The notes below the pieces were generated by a model that had not been told where the DNA came from, made no database searches, and saw only the letters and a program-made list of their open reading frames with translations. A program made the position numbers and the translations under genes. From the NCBI RefSeq assembly GCF_963678635.1, contig NC_087062.1, positions 12,692,670 to 12,756,669 on the forward strand: 64,000 nt of DNA. The letters run 5' to 3'. Shown piece by piece: positions 45,980-56,689 of this stretch; within the stretch, counting starts at the first letter, position 1; the number at the start of each line of letters is the position of its first letter. Origin of the DNA: Symsagittifera roscoffensis (lineage: Eukaryota > Xenacoelomorpha > Acoela > Convolutidae).

Positions 45980-47689
45980 ATTTATTAGACTTGGAGATGT
46001 TGCTTAGACTTGGAGATGTCTTTTTAATGCGATTATTTCAAAATGTTTGATCCACACAATTGGACTGCTAAATTTTGCAATAGCGTACCAGTTTGGAGAA
46101 AATGATTGTTTATGACAACGCCTGGCATTTATTATACGGTTTCTCAAAGGCAAATTTGTAATTGCGAAATAAATTTGGGATAGAGAAACTTCGCGGCAAA
46201 TCAAACAAAAAGAAAGTTACTTTAATCCGCATATGCGAATCTACTTTTTTGGGGTTTAGGAACTTAGAAGATGACATGAAATTAGACGATCAGTAAAACA
46301 CGAAACTTAGACAATAACTTGCGTGCAAATTGCGTGAAACTTGTTTACAGACTTAAAGTATCTTTTGGCGGAGTAACACTGGTTGTCCGTAAATTTCGTT
46401 TCTCTACGGTCGTCGAATTTGCTGGTCGTCTAATTTCCAAGCCCCCACAATTTTGTAAATAAAGAAGAAAAATGTGCGGCTAAAACGAAAACTAAATTGA
46501 AAAAAATGTGCTTAAGCAAAAACTACCAAAAACGTCAAGGTCAATTTTGCTGCACTCAACGTTTTATTGAATATCACATTTTGAAAAACAAACCTGTCAG
46601 GATAATTATTGCAGCAGTAAAATAATTGTCAAATTTGGTTAACCACAGATATCAAGATGTTGTTTAATTGTGTCAATAAAAGAACAATTAGTGTCGTTGT
46701 TCCCGATTGCACAAAAAGTGCAAAAGTTTTCATGGGAAAAAATAGATCCAGGTATTTATGGATCAACCAGAAAGTCCTTGTTGAATGGATCAACCAGCTT
46801 GCAGTATTGTTTCTGAAAATCCTTTTTTTTTTTAAATTCAAAAAATACTACGGGCGAACTTGCTTGGTTGACCTGACAAAATCTTTTCAACTATTTACCA
46901 CAACTTTTAAAGGAAAGTTGGAGACGCATGGTATTAAAGACATAGCTCTACCAGTGTTGATCATGAAAACTAGATAAGCATTCGATCTTCAGCAAAAGCA
47001 ACGCTCTGAATTGGTACCCTTGAAATGTGGCGCTAAGCAATTAATGTTTTATGACCTTTTCTATTTAACTCTACGTAATTGATATGCCTATTTCATTGCA
47101 GCATACCGAATGCTGCCTTGTTGCCATGGACGCGACTATTTTGAGCTTAAATCGAAATCCATAGAAATTGAAAGATTTCTGGTTGTCGATAATAGAGCAG
47201 AGACAATAACTAACTGTTAACACTTCGAAATGTTTGATGGCAAGACTTGTTAGCATAAAATTATCATTCTATTTACAACAAACATGCCAGTGAGCAAAAA
47301 TTTGAGGTTTTTCAGAATTTTTCTCGAGAAAAGGTTCAATAAGAAGATGTATGTTGTCAATGTTTGTCAGCCATTTTAATGGTGGTGTTTCCAGAGCCCG
47401 ATCTGTTTGCTCGAGGAGCAACTTGCTCCATTTCTACAAAGTATATGCAATATTTTTTTCTTCAACGTACAATCACATTTTGACATACGGTTTCTCAAAT
47501 CTTGTGCGGTTTTTCTAGATAAACCGCTCAAAAACCGTTCTAACCACTCACCCGAACCGAACTTTTTGGCCATAATCCTATCTGATCATTGTAAAATCAT
47601 GCAAAATTCATGTCTGTAACAGATGTGCAGCCTGTCTATATTCGGCATGCACATACCTGCATCAGACATGCATCAGGTGTGCTAACTGA

Positions 47690-47845
47690 AGATATGCTCA
47701 CACCTGCAGCACGCATGATCATGCCTGAACTGAACATGCTCACACCTGCAGGATACATGATCATACCTGAACTAAACATGCTCACATCTGCAGGATACAT
47801 GATCATGCCTGAACCGAATATGCTCAAATCGGTATCTTCAGTATT
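47690..47845. repeat. 45-bp tandem repeat, about three copies, open in frame
   Basis: Units contain ACATGCTCACACCTGCAGGA followed by TACATGATCAT(A/G)CCTGAAC. Because 45 is a multiple of three, the overlapping plus-strand frame (47610-47858) reads as a 15-residue repeat (MLTPAGYMIIPELN). It is the untruncated end of the 3-kb module. Related CATG-rich relics lie at 51290-51380. Confidence 0.85.
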
Positions 47846-47859
47846 ATTAGATAATTAAA

Positions 47860-48480
47860 GAATTGGTTAAATTGTAACAACATCATAAACTCAGCTTGAT
47901 AATGTGACACTTTACTTCAAATTTTTAGTTTTTTTTTCAGATTTTTTCTGACATCGGTGAAGTTTTTTGTTGAAAATTGACTGTAGTGGGTAGATGCATC
48001 TTTCTTTAATTGCAAGCAGGGCGTCGTTGGTAGCGGGGCGTGTGGATACTTTTCTCTGTTTCCTGTCAACATAAAACTAATTGTTAGTCAAAACTTTTAA
48101 CTAAATTAAACAAAATTAAATTTCATTCAAAAGTATTTGCGCTCGGGGTAGGTTTTTTTCTCCAGAAAAATTTTTTACTTTTTCCAAAAAAAATATATCA
48201 ACCAAAGGGTTTTGTTGTCATGAGCTCAAACTTAAAAACATTTTTAATATGTGATAATTTTCAACATATATAATTCAAGCAAATGAAGCATTTAAAAAAG
48301 TGCAGAGAAAAAATCAATTATTTTCCAACTTTTTAGCAGTCTTTTGTTTAAAGCTATCATGTGAACTTTAAAATGGTTGAAGTCAAATTAAACGTTGAGA
48401 TTATACAAAATTATTTTGAAAAATAACTTTTAGAAAAAAAACAGTTTCAAAAACTAATATTTTCTCATTTGCGGGAAACT
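47860..48480. other. AT-rich stretch, nothing identified
   Basis: Poly-T/poly-A rich with no supported frame. Confidence 0.4.
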
Positions 48481-48561
48481 TGAAAAACTTCCTCGCCCCC
48501 TCCTCCCCCTGTATCCCAAGATTAGTTATTTCAGCCCCCACCTTGGGTATGAGCTTTGAGA

Positions 48562-48879
48562 CCGCTGTATTACACCGTGTACCTCATAATCCCCCTCATC
48601 ATCACGTCCCTCCTGACAGTCTGCACTTTCTACATGCCGTCTTCCTGCTGCGAGAGAATCACGCTGGCCATGACCATCCTACTCAGTACAACCATGCTAC
48701 TTCCAAAGCAGCATGGTTGTACTGCTTTGTACTGAGCATGGTAGCATGGTTGTACTGAGTAGGATGGTCATGGCCAGCGTGATTCTCTCGCAGCAGGAAG
48801 ACGGCATGTAGAAAGTGCAGACTGTCAGGAGGGACGTGATGACGAGGGGGATTATGAGGTACACGGTGTAATACAGCGG
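48562..48879. repeat. 139-bp-arm palindrome made of a receptor TM1-TM2 exon
   Basis: Left arm 48562-48700 and right arm 48741-48879 are reverse complements with one mismatch seen (CTCATCATC versus CTCGTCATC). The 40-bp spacer carries a smaller nested inverted repeat (CAAAGCAG...CTGCTTTG). The right arm read on the minus strand is the original exon; the left arm is the copy, starting four bases inside the exon. Confidence 0.95.
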
Positions 48880-49121
48880 CTTCCTACAACAGAAGAAAAA
48901 ATTTTAAATCACTTCAACACTTCACCCACTCACCTAACATCAGGGCTCATTGTTCGAATAAAAGGAATGTGTGTTCTTTTGTAATTTTTCATTGTTGTGC
49001 AGCAAAAGTTGGGAAACGAAAAATCACCAATCCGACTGAATAAAACTAGTAACTCGGAAAGAGTGTAAATTATTTCATGAGTTATAGATAGCGAAGAGGA
49101 CCAGATGACAGCGAATCGCAT
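48741..49121 (-). pseudogene. Nicotinic-acetylcholine-receptor-like gene fragment: two exons, TM1 and start of TM2
   Basis: The downstream exon begins at 48883 and reads KPLYYTVYLIIPLVITSLLT, FYMPSSCCERITLAM and ILLSTTML. That is TM1, the short loop and the start of TM2 of a cation-type Cys-loop receptor subunit. The upstream exon ends at 48934 in ...TMSPDVR. A GT-AG intron of 50 nt (48884-48933, gtgagt...ttgtag) joins them in frame to give VRKPLYYT. The upstream frame includes a vicinal Cys pair (FPNFCC), compatible with loop C of an alpha-type subunit, though its spacing to TM1 is longer than usual. Coding stops just beyond TM2 start, where the palindrome begins, so the gene is truncated. 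Confidence 0.75.
48884..48933 (-). other. 50-nt spliceosomal intron in the receptor fragment
   Basis: Donor GTGAGTGGG, pyrimidine tract TTTTTTCTTCTG and acceptor TTGTAG. Joining V-R to K-P-L-Y-Y keeps the frame. The size suits genomes with very short introns. Confidence 0.75.
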
Positions 49122-49538
49122 GACAGCGAATGACTGTTCAACGGTAAATATGTGAACAATTATTCAATAAATGAACTAAATGTGACTGCACCATAAGTAA
49201 GGAGTATACAAGTGAAGTATTAACGGTACGAGTTATGAGCGAAAGTTTGTCCTAGCTGTTTTCAGACAATAATTACATTTTGGGTCATGAGGGTACAACC
49301 TAATACGAATTTTAATGCTGGGAATTTACAACATTGGGAATTTACATGAAAGTTGTCAATATGAACAATTCAGACTATAATGTATTGCATAGGGGGTAAT
49401 TTAAGTTCCTACTTTCAAAAGGGTCATGGGGGTACTACCACTTAAAATTTGAAAGCTGCACATTTTTGATATTTTTCGATTTTTAGCACTATAAAGTTCT
49501 TGTTTTAAATGAACTGCACATTGGATATGACTTGGTTG
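49122..49538. other. No gene supported
   Basis: This is sequence upstream of the receptor exon. It contains a direct repeat of ATTCGCTGTCAT (near 49095-49130 on the minus strand). Earlier receptor exons are not recognisable. Confidence 0.35.
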
Positions 49539-49811
49539 CTATTCAAGCAGCTTCCGCAGCTTCGCGACTGGGCGTATGTATTCACCAGTTGTGGTCTTCA
49601 CTTTTACCACTCGAACAATCGAGTCATTTCCAGGATAAACTTCTATGATTCGTCCAGTTTTCCATTCTAGCGGTCGTTCATTGTCTTCGGCAAGTAGGAC
49701 TAGGTTGCCAACTTTAAATTCTGGGCCATCCGTGAACCATTGTTTCCGTATTTGTAGCATTATGAGGTAATCCTTTTTCCAAACTTTCCAGAAATTCTTG
49801 ATCATATTCAA
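49539..49811 (-). pseudogene. BEL/Pao retrotransposon pol C-terminus (DUF5641-like)
   Basis: A 90-codon frame: NFWKVWKKDYLIMLQIRKQW, then FKVGNLVLLAEDNERPLEWK, then TGRIIEVYPGNDSIVRVVKV, then TTGEYIRPVAKLRKLLE and a stop. This is the domain that follows the integrase core in BEL/Pao polyproteins. The integrase itself is absent, so it is a 3' relic. Confidence 0.85.
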
Positions 49812-49905
49812 AAATTCAAAATTTAGAAAAAAAAAAGTTTTTTCATTTAGTTTTATTTCATTTAATGTTTTAATTTTATTACTGCTCCGTAAACCTTAAA
49901 AAGCA
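49806..49905. repeat. Dispersed repeat, first of a pair
   Basis: AGTTTT(TT)CATTTAGTTTTATTTCATTTAAT...TTATTACTGCTCC..AAACCT recurs at 50525-50610, about 710 bp away and in the same orientation. Confidence 0.6.
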
Positions 49906-50084
49906 GTCGGATACGAGCAGTCTTGTTATAATTTAAGCCATTCAAATTAAAAGTTTCAAAAACATATTTATTGACGTAATTAGAATTTATATAGTTTTGC
50001 AATTTTAGCGGTTAAATTTTTTTCTTAATGTTTTTGTCACACTTTCGTCTGAACAGGCGCCAGACGCAATCTAGGATTTGTCGA

Positions 50085-50400
50085 GGAGTAGGGAGAAGAG
50101 GACTTTCAGAAAAATTCCCAAATCACTAAAAAGTCCCGATTTTGAAAAAAAAACTTTCTGTACCGCAGGCAAGTTTGCAAAAAAAATTAGGCCAAAAGCG
50201 TTTTTATGCATTTTTTGAAAACATTTGGCCACTAAATCGCGTTTTTTCGGCACGCGCTCTTTCTAAATGTTCAGTAGAGCTTGGCCCCGAAAGCGACTTT
50301 AAAAAAGTTTAAGGTCAGTCAGCCAAAAATGTATATCTCAAAATAGATCAACGGGGGGGGGGGGGACATTTGGGTCAGCGGAGATTTAATCCGTCTTAGA
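50085..50400. mobile_element. Diverged M-like (LTR-like) fragment
   Basis: It shares GTACCGCAGGCAAGTTT, a run resembling TTAGGCCAAAAGCG, GCATTTTTTGAAAA and TTTGGGTCAGCGG with the M family in the same order. A second copy of the preceding dispersed repeat lies just after it. Confidence 0.5.
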
Positions 50401-50719
50401 AATCGTTCCAATTTAGTTGAAAGAAGCCTACTTGCCATAACGGATTTGTTGCAAGGAGCAAAATATATCCTTTTGTACTTTATATGCCGTGTGGGGTGAT
50501 AATTTTCATTAAAAAAATTCAAATTTTAGAAAAAAAAGTTTTCATTTTGTTTTATTTCATTTAATTTTTGAATGTTATTACTGCTCCAGAAACCTCAAAT
50601 AGCAGTCGAAACATTTAGGGCTTTGCCCTCATGCGAGCAATTTTGTCGGTTTCAACTTCACTTTGTTCCAATTTACTTGCAACACTTCAAATAAATGCTT
50701 AACGAATAAAATTAGACAA

Positions 50720-51015
50720 AAATCAAGCGTTAAAAATTAGTCGCATATTTGTTGTTAATTTATTCAATGAGATTAATAGTATCAACCAATCAAATCTTTT
50801 TAATTTATTCGCAATTATTGTGGCTACTGGTTTGCGAAAATTTAAAGATTTTTATGTTCCAATCAAGTTTTGCAAAAAATCATGCGTTAAAAAGTAGTCG
50901 CACATTTGTTGTTAATTTATTCAATGAGATTAATAGTATCCACCAATCAAATCTTTTCAATTTAATCGCAATTATTGCGGCTACTGGTTTGCGAAAATTG
51001 AGGGATTATTGGCCA
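50720..51015. repeat. ~158-bp tandem duplication
   Basis: CGTTAAAAA(T/G)TAGTCGCA(T/C)ATTTG...CTACTGGTTTGCGAAAATT occurs at ~50725-50845 and ~50883-51000. A 98-codon plus-strand frame across both is a by-product of the duplication. Confidence 0.85.
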
Positions 51016-51332
51016 AAAAAGTTTGTGATGAATTGCTTTAATTAGTTCAAACCGGGGATATTTAGTTTTTTCGACTATCCCTCCCGTTGACCCCCTGAAA
51101 CTAGCCTGACGTCCTCTTTTTTGGGATGTAGATGCAACATAACTTCCTTCATTTGAAGATATTTGACTCGAGGAGGTAAATTTGGATAAGCTCATTTCGA
51201 AGAAAATCTGAAAAAGTGAACTTTTAACAACAAAGACCAATTAGTCAAGATACGAAGTAATGTATAAATAAATATGAATTTGTCAAGTTTTCAGTCAGGC
51301 GTTATCATGTCTGCGGCAGGCATGAACATGTT

Positions 51333-51731
51333 TCACTCAGGTCTGATCATGTAAGAAAGAGGTACGACCATGTCTGTAGAAAAATACGCTTGAATAATTT
51401 TGTGAACAGCCCTGCATAATGGGGGAACAGTCCTGAGAATATTCTGTCCCCTGCTAAATGGATGATCAGCCTTGAGATGGCACAAAAAGTTCAGTACGGG
51501 CATTATGAAGCAAGAGTTTGAGCGCAATTGTCTATAAAAACCGCTCATGCCGCTCAATTCTTGCTTCAAACTAGGTAAAAATCTCCACTCGGGTTGCTCT
51601 GCAAAATCAAACGCCGATACTTCAAGTGGTAAGTGGTTGGGAAAGGATGATTTAATATATCCAAGCTGTCTTGGGCTTATTTTTTGACCAGTTGCGGAAA
51701 AATACCATACTTGAAAATAGAAATCAATCAT
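51333..51731 (-). CDS. Unidentified 132-codon frame
   Basis: The frame MIDFYFQVWYFSATGQKISP ... FLPSLKQELSGMSGFYRQL ... CHLKADHPFSRGQNIL is of average composition and the longest unexplained frame in the 50-53 kb stretch. I see no signal peptide, membrane helix or known motif. It overlaps the CATG-rich relic at 51.3 kb at its 3' end. It could be a retroelement fragment or chance. Confidence 0.2.
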   Translation of the reverse strand: MIDFYFQVWYFSATGQKISPRQLGYIKSSFPNHLPLEVSAFDFAEQPEWRFLPSLKQELSGMSGFYRQLRSNSCFIMPVLNFLCHLKADHPFSRGQNILRTVPPLCRAVHKIIQAYFSTDMVVPLSYMIRPE

Positions 51732-51771
51732 ACCTCGAATGTATTTTTTTTAAATTTTTTACTTAGACCAA

Positions 51772-53398
51772 TTACTGGCACTTGTTATAAAAAAATTGTT
51801 TAACTGGCCTATCATGCAAAAAAGCACCAAAAAAGATTGTTTCGGTGACTATAACTAAGTTTTTTATAGCTTTTAAACTTTCATTCAATTTTCGCCAGAC
51901 AATTTGTTTGAAAAAAGTGCAAGTGCAATTAAGATTTTGCGTTAAATTTTGCCAATTATTTCCACTGTTTTTCAGGGATTTTCTTGAAGAGCTGTCAAGC
52001 TCAGTAGAAGTCATTGAGTTGTTCTGTTTTTTTTTCATTATTTTTATTTGCATACAAAAAAAAAATTTTTTTCTGGCAAAAAAATTCTGCTGAGTTTTTT
52101 TGGAGAAGTAAATCAATGTGCTCTTCCACTCTCCGTATTTCGAAAAGACTCAAGGTTTGTCCCTTTACTGAAAAAGTTTTCATAGCATAGCTGTGAAGTA
52201 TTTAGGCTGTAAGTATTTATTAACAAAATTTATTTACATGGGTTATTTCATAATAAGCTCTATAAATAAGGGTGTCTATAGTTAGGTTACGTAGCAAAAA
52301 AGACAAGACATGAAGTAGACACGTCATAAAGCAGACAAATACTTTATGAATCAATCAAAAACTAAATAAGAAAACAAAAATACAAAATAAACAAGGATAG
52401 CCGGTTAAAAAAACAGAACGTAGGCATATTTGAAAGTCATAGTAAAAGAGGTCAAATGGAACACAGTTTTTGAAGAAAAATAACTTGAAAAACTACAATA
52501 AAACAATTTAAAAAGTTTGAAAACATTTCAAACATTTCAAAATTTTTTGCAGATTTTTTTTGAAGTTTCAAGTCTTTACTTCCCAAAACTGCAATAAAAA
52601 ACTCCAAAAGCTACCTTCATTTGAGCATAACTAAATTTTCACGGCTTAAATAAGCTATTATAAGCCTACACGATCACTTTGTTAGCTCGAAATTAGACCA
52701 AAAACCGTAAATTTCGCACCCGTTTTTTCTCAACACCTCTGTGAAGGAACTTTGTATTCGGGTGTGTTTTTGTTTAGTTGATATATTATTTTATGGCAGT
52801 TTCAGTCGTGATTCGAACCACATTAAAAAGTTCCCCAAAATTTTTTTTTTCTAAAGTCAAGGTTTATCATTAAATTTACTCAAGTAAAATTAGTTTTTGG
52901 AGATTTTTAATGCTGATTTGGAATCAAAAACTTCAAAGATTCAAAAAATTTCTGCAAAAAGAAGTTTGAATTTAAAAAATAAATTTTTTACTTTTTTTTG
53001 TTTTTCTAGCCATTTTTTTTTTCAAAATCTGTTCAACTGTTTTCATATATTACTATGACTGTCGAAAATGCTTAAATTAAAATCATACGTCTATCGTTTT
53101 ATCGCGCGGAAAAAACTACACTAAATAGAAAAAAAAATTCTTTTTCTTGTAGGTGAGTTTAAGCCAGAGTTAGCTTTCTCTTAGAGTAATTACAGATAAG
53201 GTACACCGTCTGTTCGTCACGTTATCTTATATTTAGCCGGATAGCTTAATGCAACTTCTTAGTCTAATACCAATCCTAATCTTACTCTTATATCTCCTAG
53301 TCTCAATAGATCTAGTGTATACTGGTATTCGCGAGTTAGTCTTGGAGCTTGTTCAAAAGGAGAACGGCTGTAGTCTAAGATTTATTCAAATTGTTCTG
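51772..53398. other. AT-rich region, no gene supported
   Basis: Long A/T homopolymer runs. A 66-codon plus-strand frame (53249-53449) has a hydrophobic start (LIPILILLLYLLVSIDL) but nothing else supports coding. Confidence 0.35.
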
Positions 53399-53426
53399 GT
53401 GCTGAAACTACAAGTAGTTTCAGCAC
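53399..53426. repeat. Perfect 13-bp palindrome with 2-nt centre
   Basis: GTGCTGAAACTAC (53399-53411) and GTAGTTTCAGCAC (53414-53426) around AA. Isolated; role unknown. Confidence 0.9.
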
Positions 53427-53680
53427 TTACAAATAAGTGTCAGTGTTAGTGATGGAATATGATTGGTTAGTTAGTAATATTTTATAGAGATAGTTTTATA
53501 ATATACTTGGTTTATAAATACTAGTCCAGAACTGGTTCCATAGTTCTTAAAGATTATGGTCGGAATAATCTGTCCAGCTTGCTCTTATATCGATTGGTTT
53601 TTCTCATTATAGAGTATGAAATATTTGTTGTCTACTTTTCGACCACGCTAGTTAGAAAAGAGACTGTTTGAAAACATAAT

Positions 53681-54384
53681 CTACATAGAAACGAAGAAAA
53701 TAATTGTGTAAAGCACAATGAAACAGAGATACACTCCTCCGATTATCTTTTCCACTTATATCCGAGACATCTTTTTCTTCGTCTTTCCCCAAATGTCAGT
53801 TAGAGATGAGAAGATCTCCTTATCTGACTTTTTATGTTCTTTCTCGGCTAAAGCATGATGATTATCGCTTTGTCTCGACCCTGTGTTCTCTTGCTCGTCG
53901 CTATTATTTCCAACTACACTTGAGAAACCTCGGCTTGAGTTTCTTCTTGCGTCACAATTACTGCCATCTTTTCCTTCGACCACGTCTTCGTGGGAATCAT
54001 CCACCATAACATTAACCGAGATAGTTCCAATCACCATTGATAGACACGACAGCACAATACTCGATAGAAGATACGAGAACAATCTCGGAAATGATTTCGA
54101 ACTCATCGGAATAAACTAGGTGAAGATTGTCAGGTTGACACAAAGAGAGAGTGTCACAGTGATACCAAAGCTCATTCTTTCCCCGATTTCGCCCGGGATG
54201 AAAAAAATGAGAGCGCTTAAGAACAAAATAAAGGCGTTCGGAATGACAAGGTTTATGACGAAAACTTTTCGAGACGTTTGAAAGATACTTTCAATGCAGC
54301 TTCGCTGAACAAACCGTAGAAAGATGAGTTTGTTTCCCTCGGCTCAAGGTGTTTCCCATGAAACGCCTAAGAACAACGACTGTT
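53681..54384 (-). pseudogene. Cys-loop ligand-gated ion channel gene remnant (pre-TM1 to TM4)
   Basis: Continuous minus-strand reading shows a pre-TM1 strand (KLIFLRFVQRS), TM1 (VFVINLVIPNAFILFLSALI), the loop FFIPGEIGERMSF, TM2 (GITVTLSLCVNLTIFT), an in-frame TAG, FIPMSSKSFP, TM3 (LFSYLLSSIVLSCLSMVIGT), a ~90-residue Ser/Asp/Lys-rich intracellular loop, a TAA after KKKMSRI, and TM4 (IIGGVYLCFIVLYTIIFFV) ending at TAG 53683-53681. The order and PGE(x)GERMSFGIT motif identify the pentameric receptor superfamily. Ligand and ion selectivity cannot be told because the extracellular domain is missing. Two in-frame stops and the abrupt end at the inserted element (54385) indicate a pseudogene. Confidence 0.8.
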
Positions 54385-55432
54385 GACCCCTGGACTAGCA
54401 TAAAGCTCGACTAGCATAAACGTGAAAAAGAATCGACTAGCACATTTTTGATAGATTTATTTCTCAAAAAGGGAAAAAAAGAATCAACTTTAGGAATGTG
54501 TGAAAAAAAACTGTCTTTTATGAGTAAATTTTTTGTGTCAAATGATTTTAACTTTGAAAGTGTTTTCGTTTTTTGACTTTTATGCAAGTGGATACGATTT
54601 TCTATTTTAAAAATTTTATGCTAGTCAAGCAAGCAAACGGAATTCCTTAACAGTTAAATCATGACCATTCAACTCCCTCACCTGTAATGAATCGAACCGA
54701 ATTTTGATAGCCGTGCAAATTGTGCAACGTGTGAAGAAACTGTGATTTATGAAAATTTATTTTTTGTATAATTATTTTAGTTTCGACAAATTTTGAATTG
54801 CGTTTCGAACTTCATGCTAGAGAATTCGGTGAATTCCAATAAGTCCCGATATTCATAGCTCCCAAAATAAAACGTGTTGCGAGCTTGCCACCAAAGGGTA
54901 GGACTCTATACGAAATTTAGAGCCGGCTATCGCCGCGAAGCGGCGACCTCAAACCGAGACTTGGCTAATTTAGTTTTTTGACCAATTGATAAGATTTGGA
55001 ACTTATGCGACAGCTTTTTTATTTTGGGACCTATGGGACTGATTTTTCATTTTGGGATCTATGAATACGCACCGTGGATTCATATTTTCAATTTTAAAAG
55101 TTTTTTTTGCTGTTTGAGCAAAGAAAGCAAAAACCCTTGGCACTTAAATCGTGCGAAAGGAAATATCAACCGAAATTTCCTAATGCTTACATCGTGATCA
55201 ACCACAAGCCGACCTGTAATGACTTGAACTGCATCCTGATTGTCGAATGTCGAATGCCGAATGCCGCGCGAGTTGTCGAATGTGCGAAAAAACTATGATT
55301 TATTGGTTGTGCGCAAGAGTTTTAGCTTTGATAATATACGAATCTCGTGTTTCAATTTTTATGCTAGTCGATACGGTTTTCAATTTTAAAATTTTCATGC
55401 TAATCGAGCTTTATGCTAGTCGATACACCGCC
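54385..55432. mobile_element. 1,048-bp non-autonomous DNA element with TIR-like ends and 11-bp flanking duplication
   Basis: CAACGACTGTT occurs directly repeated at 54374-54384 and 55433-55443. Just inside, GACTAGCATAAAGCTCGA (54393-54410) is mirrored by its exact reverse complement near 55404-55421. Inside are more GACTAGCATAAA-like motifs in both orientations and two diverged halves about 480 bp apart (ACCTGTAATGA(C/A)T at 54681 and 55212). A 9-11-bp duplication is typical of Mutator-like elements, hence a tentative MULE reading. No transposase. Confidence 0.75.
54930..54946. repeat. GC-rich hairpin inside the 1-kb element
   Basis: TCGCCGC-GAA-GCGGCGA is a perfect 7-bp stem with a 3-nt loop, strikingly GC-rich in AT-rich surroundings. 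Confidence 0.85.
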
Positions 55433-55443
55433 CAACGACTGTT

Positions 55444-55731
55444 TTAAAACTAAACACAGATTTTCTTTATTGTATGCGTAAATTGCTCTTAAAGAATATG
55501 TGTGGGTTTTTTCTTAATTTTACGTTCAAAATTACTCATAAAGTTTTTAATGAAAAAAAAAAGAAAAAAGCTAGGGAGGTTGGAAAAACAAACAAACGAA
55601 AGTGACATTTGAAATCTTGTTAACTCCCCCCCCCCTATGGTACCTTGTAACGAATCTTGCTCCCCCCTCTATAAAGAAGGAATTGAACGGTTAAGCATAT
55701 ACAAATTTTGCACCTGGTTAACTATTTCCCC
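55444..55731. other. AT-rich spacer between the 1-kb element and the Ty3/Gypsy LTR
   Basis: It contains a C run at 55627 and TCCCCC-rich text. No gene seen. Earlier exons of the 53.7-54.4 kb receptor are not recognisable here. Confidence 0.35.
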
Positions 55732-56494
55732 TGTTAAAAAATTAGGAAAAAACGTCTATAGGTTAATATCGGTTGAACTTAAACTAAGACTAGCTTAAGA
55801 CAGATCGGGTTACCATTCCTACAATTATTTGTAGGCTTATATTTAAGACTAAATAAAAGACTACGGTAACTACGCTAAGGTTAAGAGATAACAAAGAGGT
55901 TGAATTAAGATTTAGTCTCACAAGATTGATTGCATATCAAAAAGTAGACAATGAACAATCTCTCTAGATCTACCAAAAGCCGTTGCACTTTTGGCAGGTA
56001 TTTTTAAATTAGTATGGTCATAGGTTAGAGTTTAATATAACTTAGAGGTTATAATGTTAGCATAAAGCATCACATTTGACATTCCCGGCAAAAAATTGGT
56101 TATACTGTACTTTCACCACACAAAAGGAATGCTCGGACACGGGATAGATAGGTGGGTACACTGGTTGGGAAAACCCCACACGAAATCCCGAAGGGCGAAG
56201 TAAAAGCATGATAATGGCATGATACAAGAGTAGTTCAATCATAAGATTATTCCACGTTAGCACCTGATGGTTGAGATAAATTAACTAAAATATATGCTCT
56301 TCGTTACACACAAAATTGTTCGGACTCGGGAATGGATAAGTGGGTAAGCTGGTCGGGAAAAAGCCCCGCAATAGGACTCCATAGGCGAGGTGATAGCACC
56401 CGAATGAACGTGAGTTTATCCCCCGGTAGCACCCGATGGGTGAGTTGAGGTTGGTAATTGAATAAATGTACTGTTTTATGACTCATGTTACAAT
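55732..56494 (-). mobile_element. LTR of Ty3/Gypsy element B (3' LTR), right border uncertain
   Basis: The left border is TGTTAAAAAATTAGG at 55732, matching TGTTAAAAAAATTAGG at 58671 where the gag ATG follows at once. Read on the minus strand the LTR ends ...TAACA. The other border is tentatively TGTAACATGAG near 56494; it could lie up to 56650. Inside are two diverged ~200-bp halves (CGGACACGGGATAGATAGGT versus CGGACTCGGGAATGGATAAG) and a CCAAAAG...CTTTTGG hairpin (55974-55995). Confidence 0.7.
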
Positions 56495-56689
56495 TTATGA
56501 TAGCTCGAGATAACCCAATTGTGGCGTTTTAGGCCGGTAGTGAGGTGAATTTATAACTATAACTGCGACGTAATTAGAATAAGCAACATAGATTAGAAAC
56601 AACAAAAAATACTAAGTTTAAAGAGTTATTGACTGAGATATTTCTGAAAGTTTGAGTTTTAATGACAAGGTTGCGCTACTTCAGCAGAT

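Larger units (their letters stand above)
41230..47714. repeat. Tandem array unit 3 (6.49 kb)
   Basis: Same order as unit 2 with very few differences (short indels in homopolymers and scattered substitutions). At its end the sequence continues into the native end of the 3-kb module (45-bp repeats) instead of another gag segment, so this is the last copy. Confidence 0.93.
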
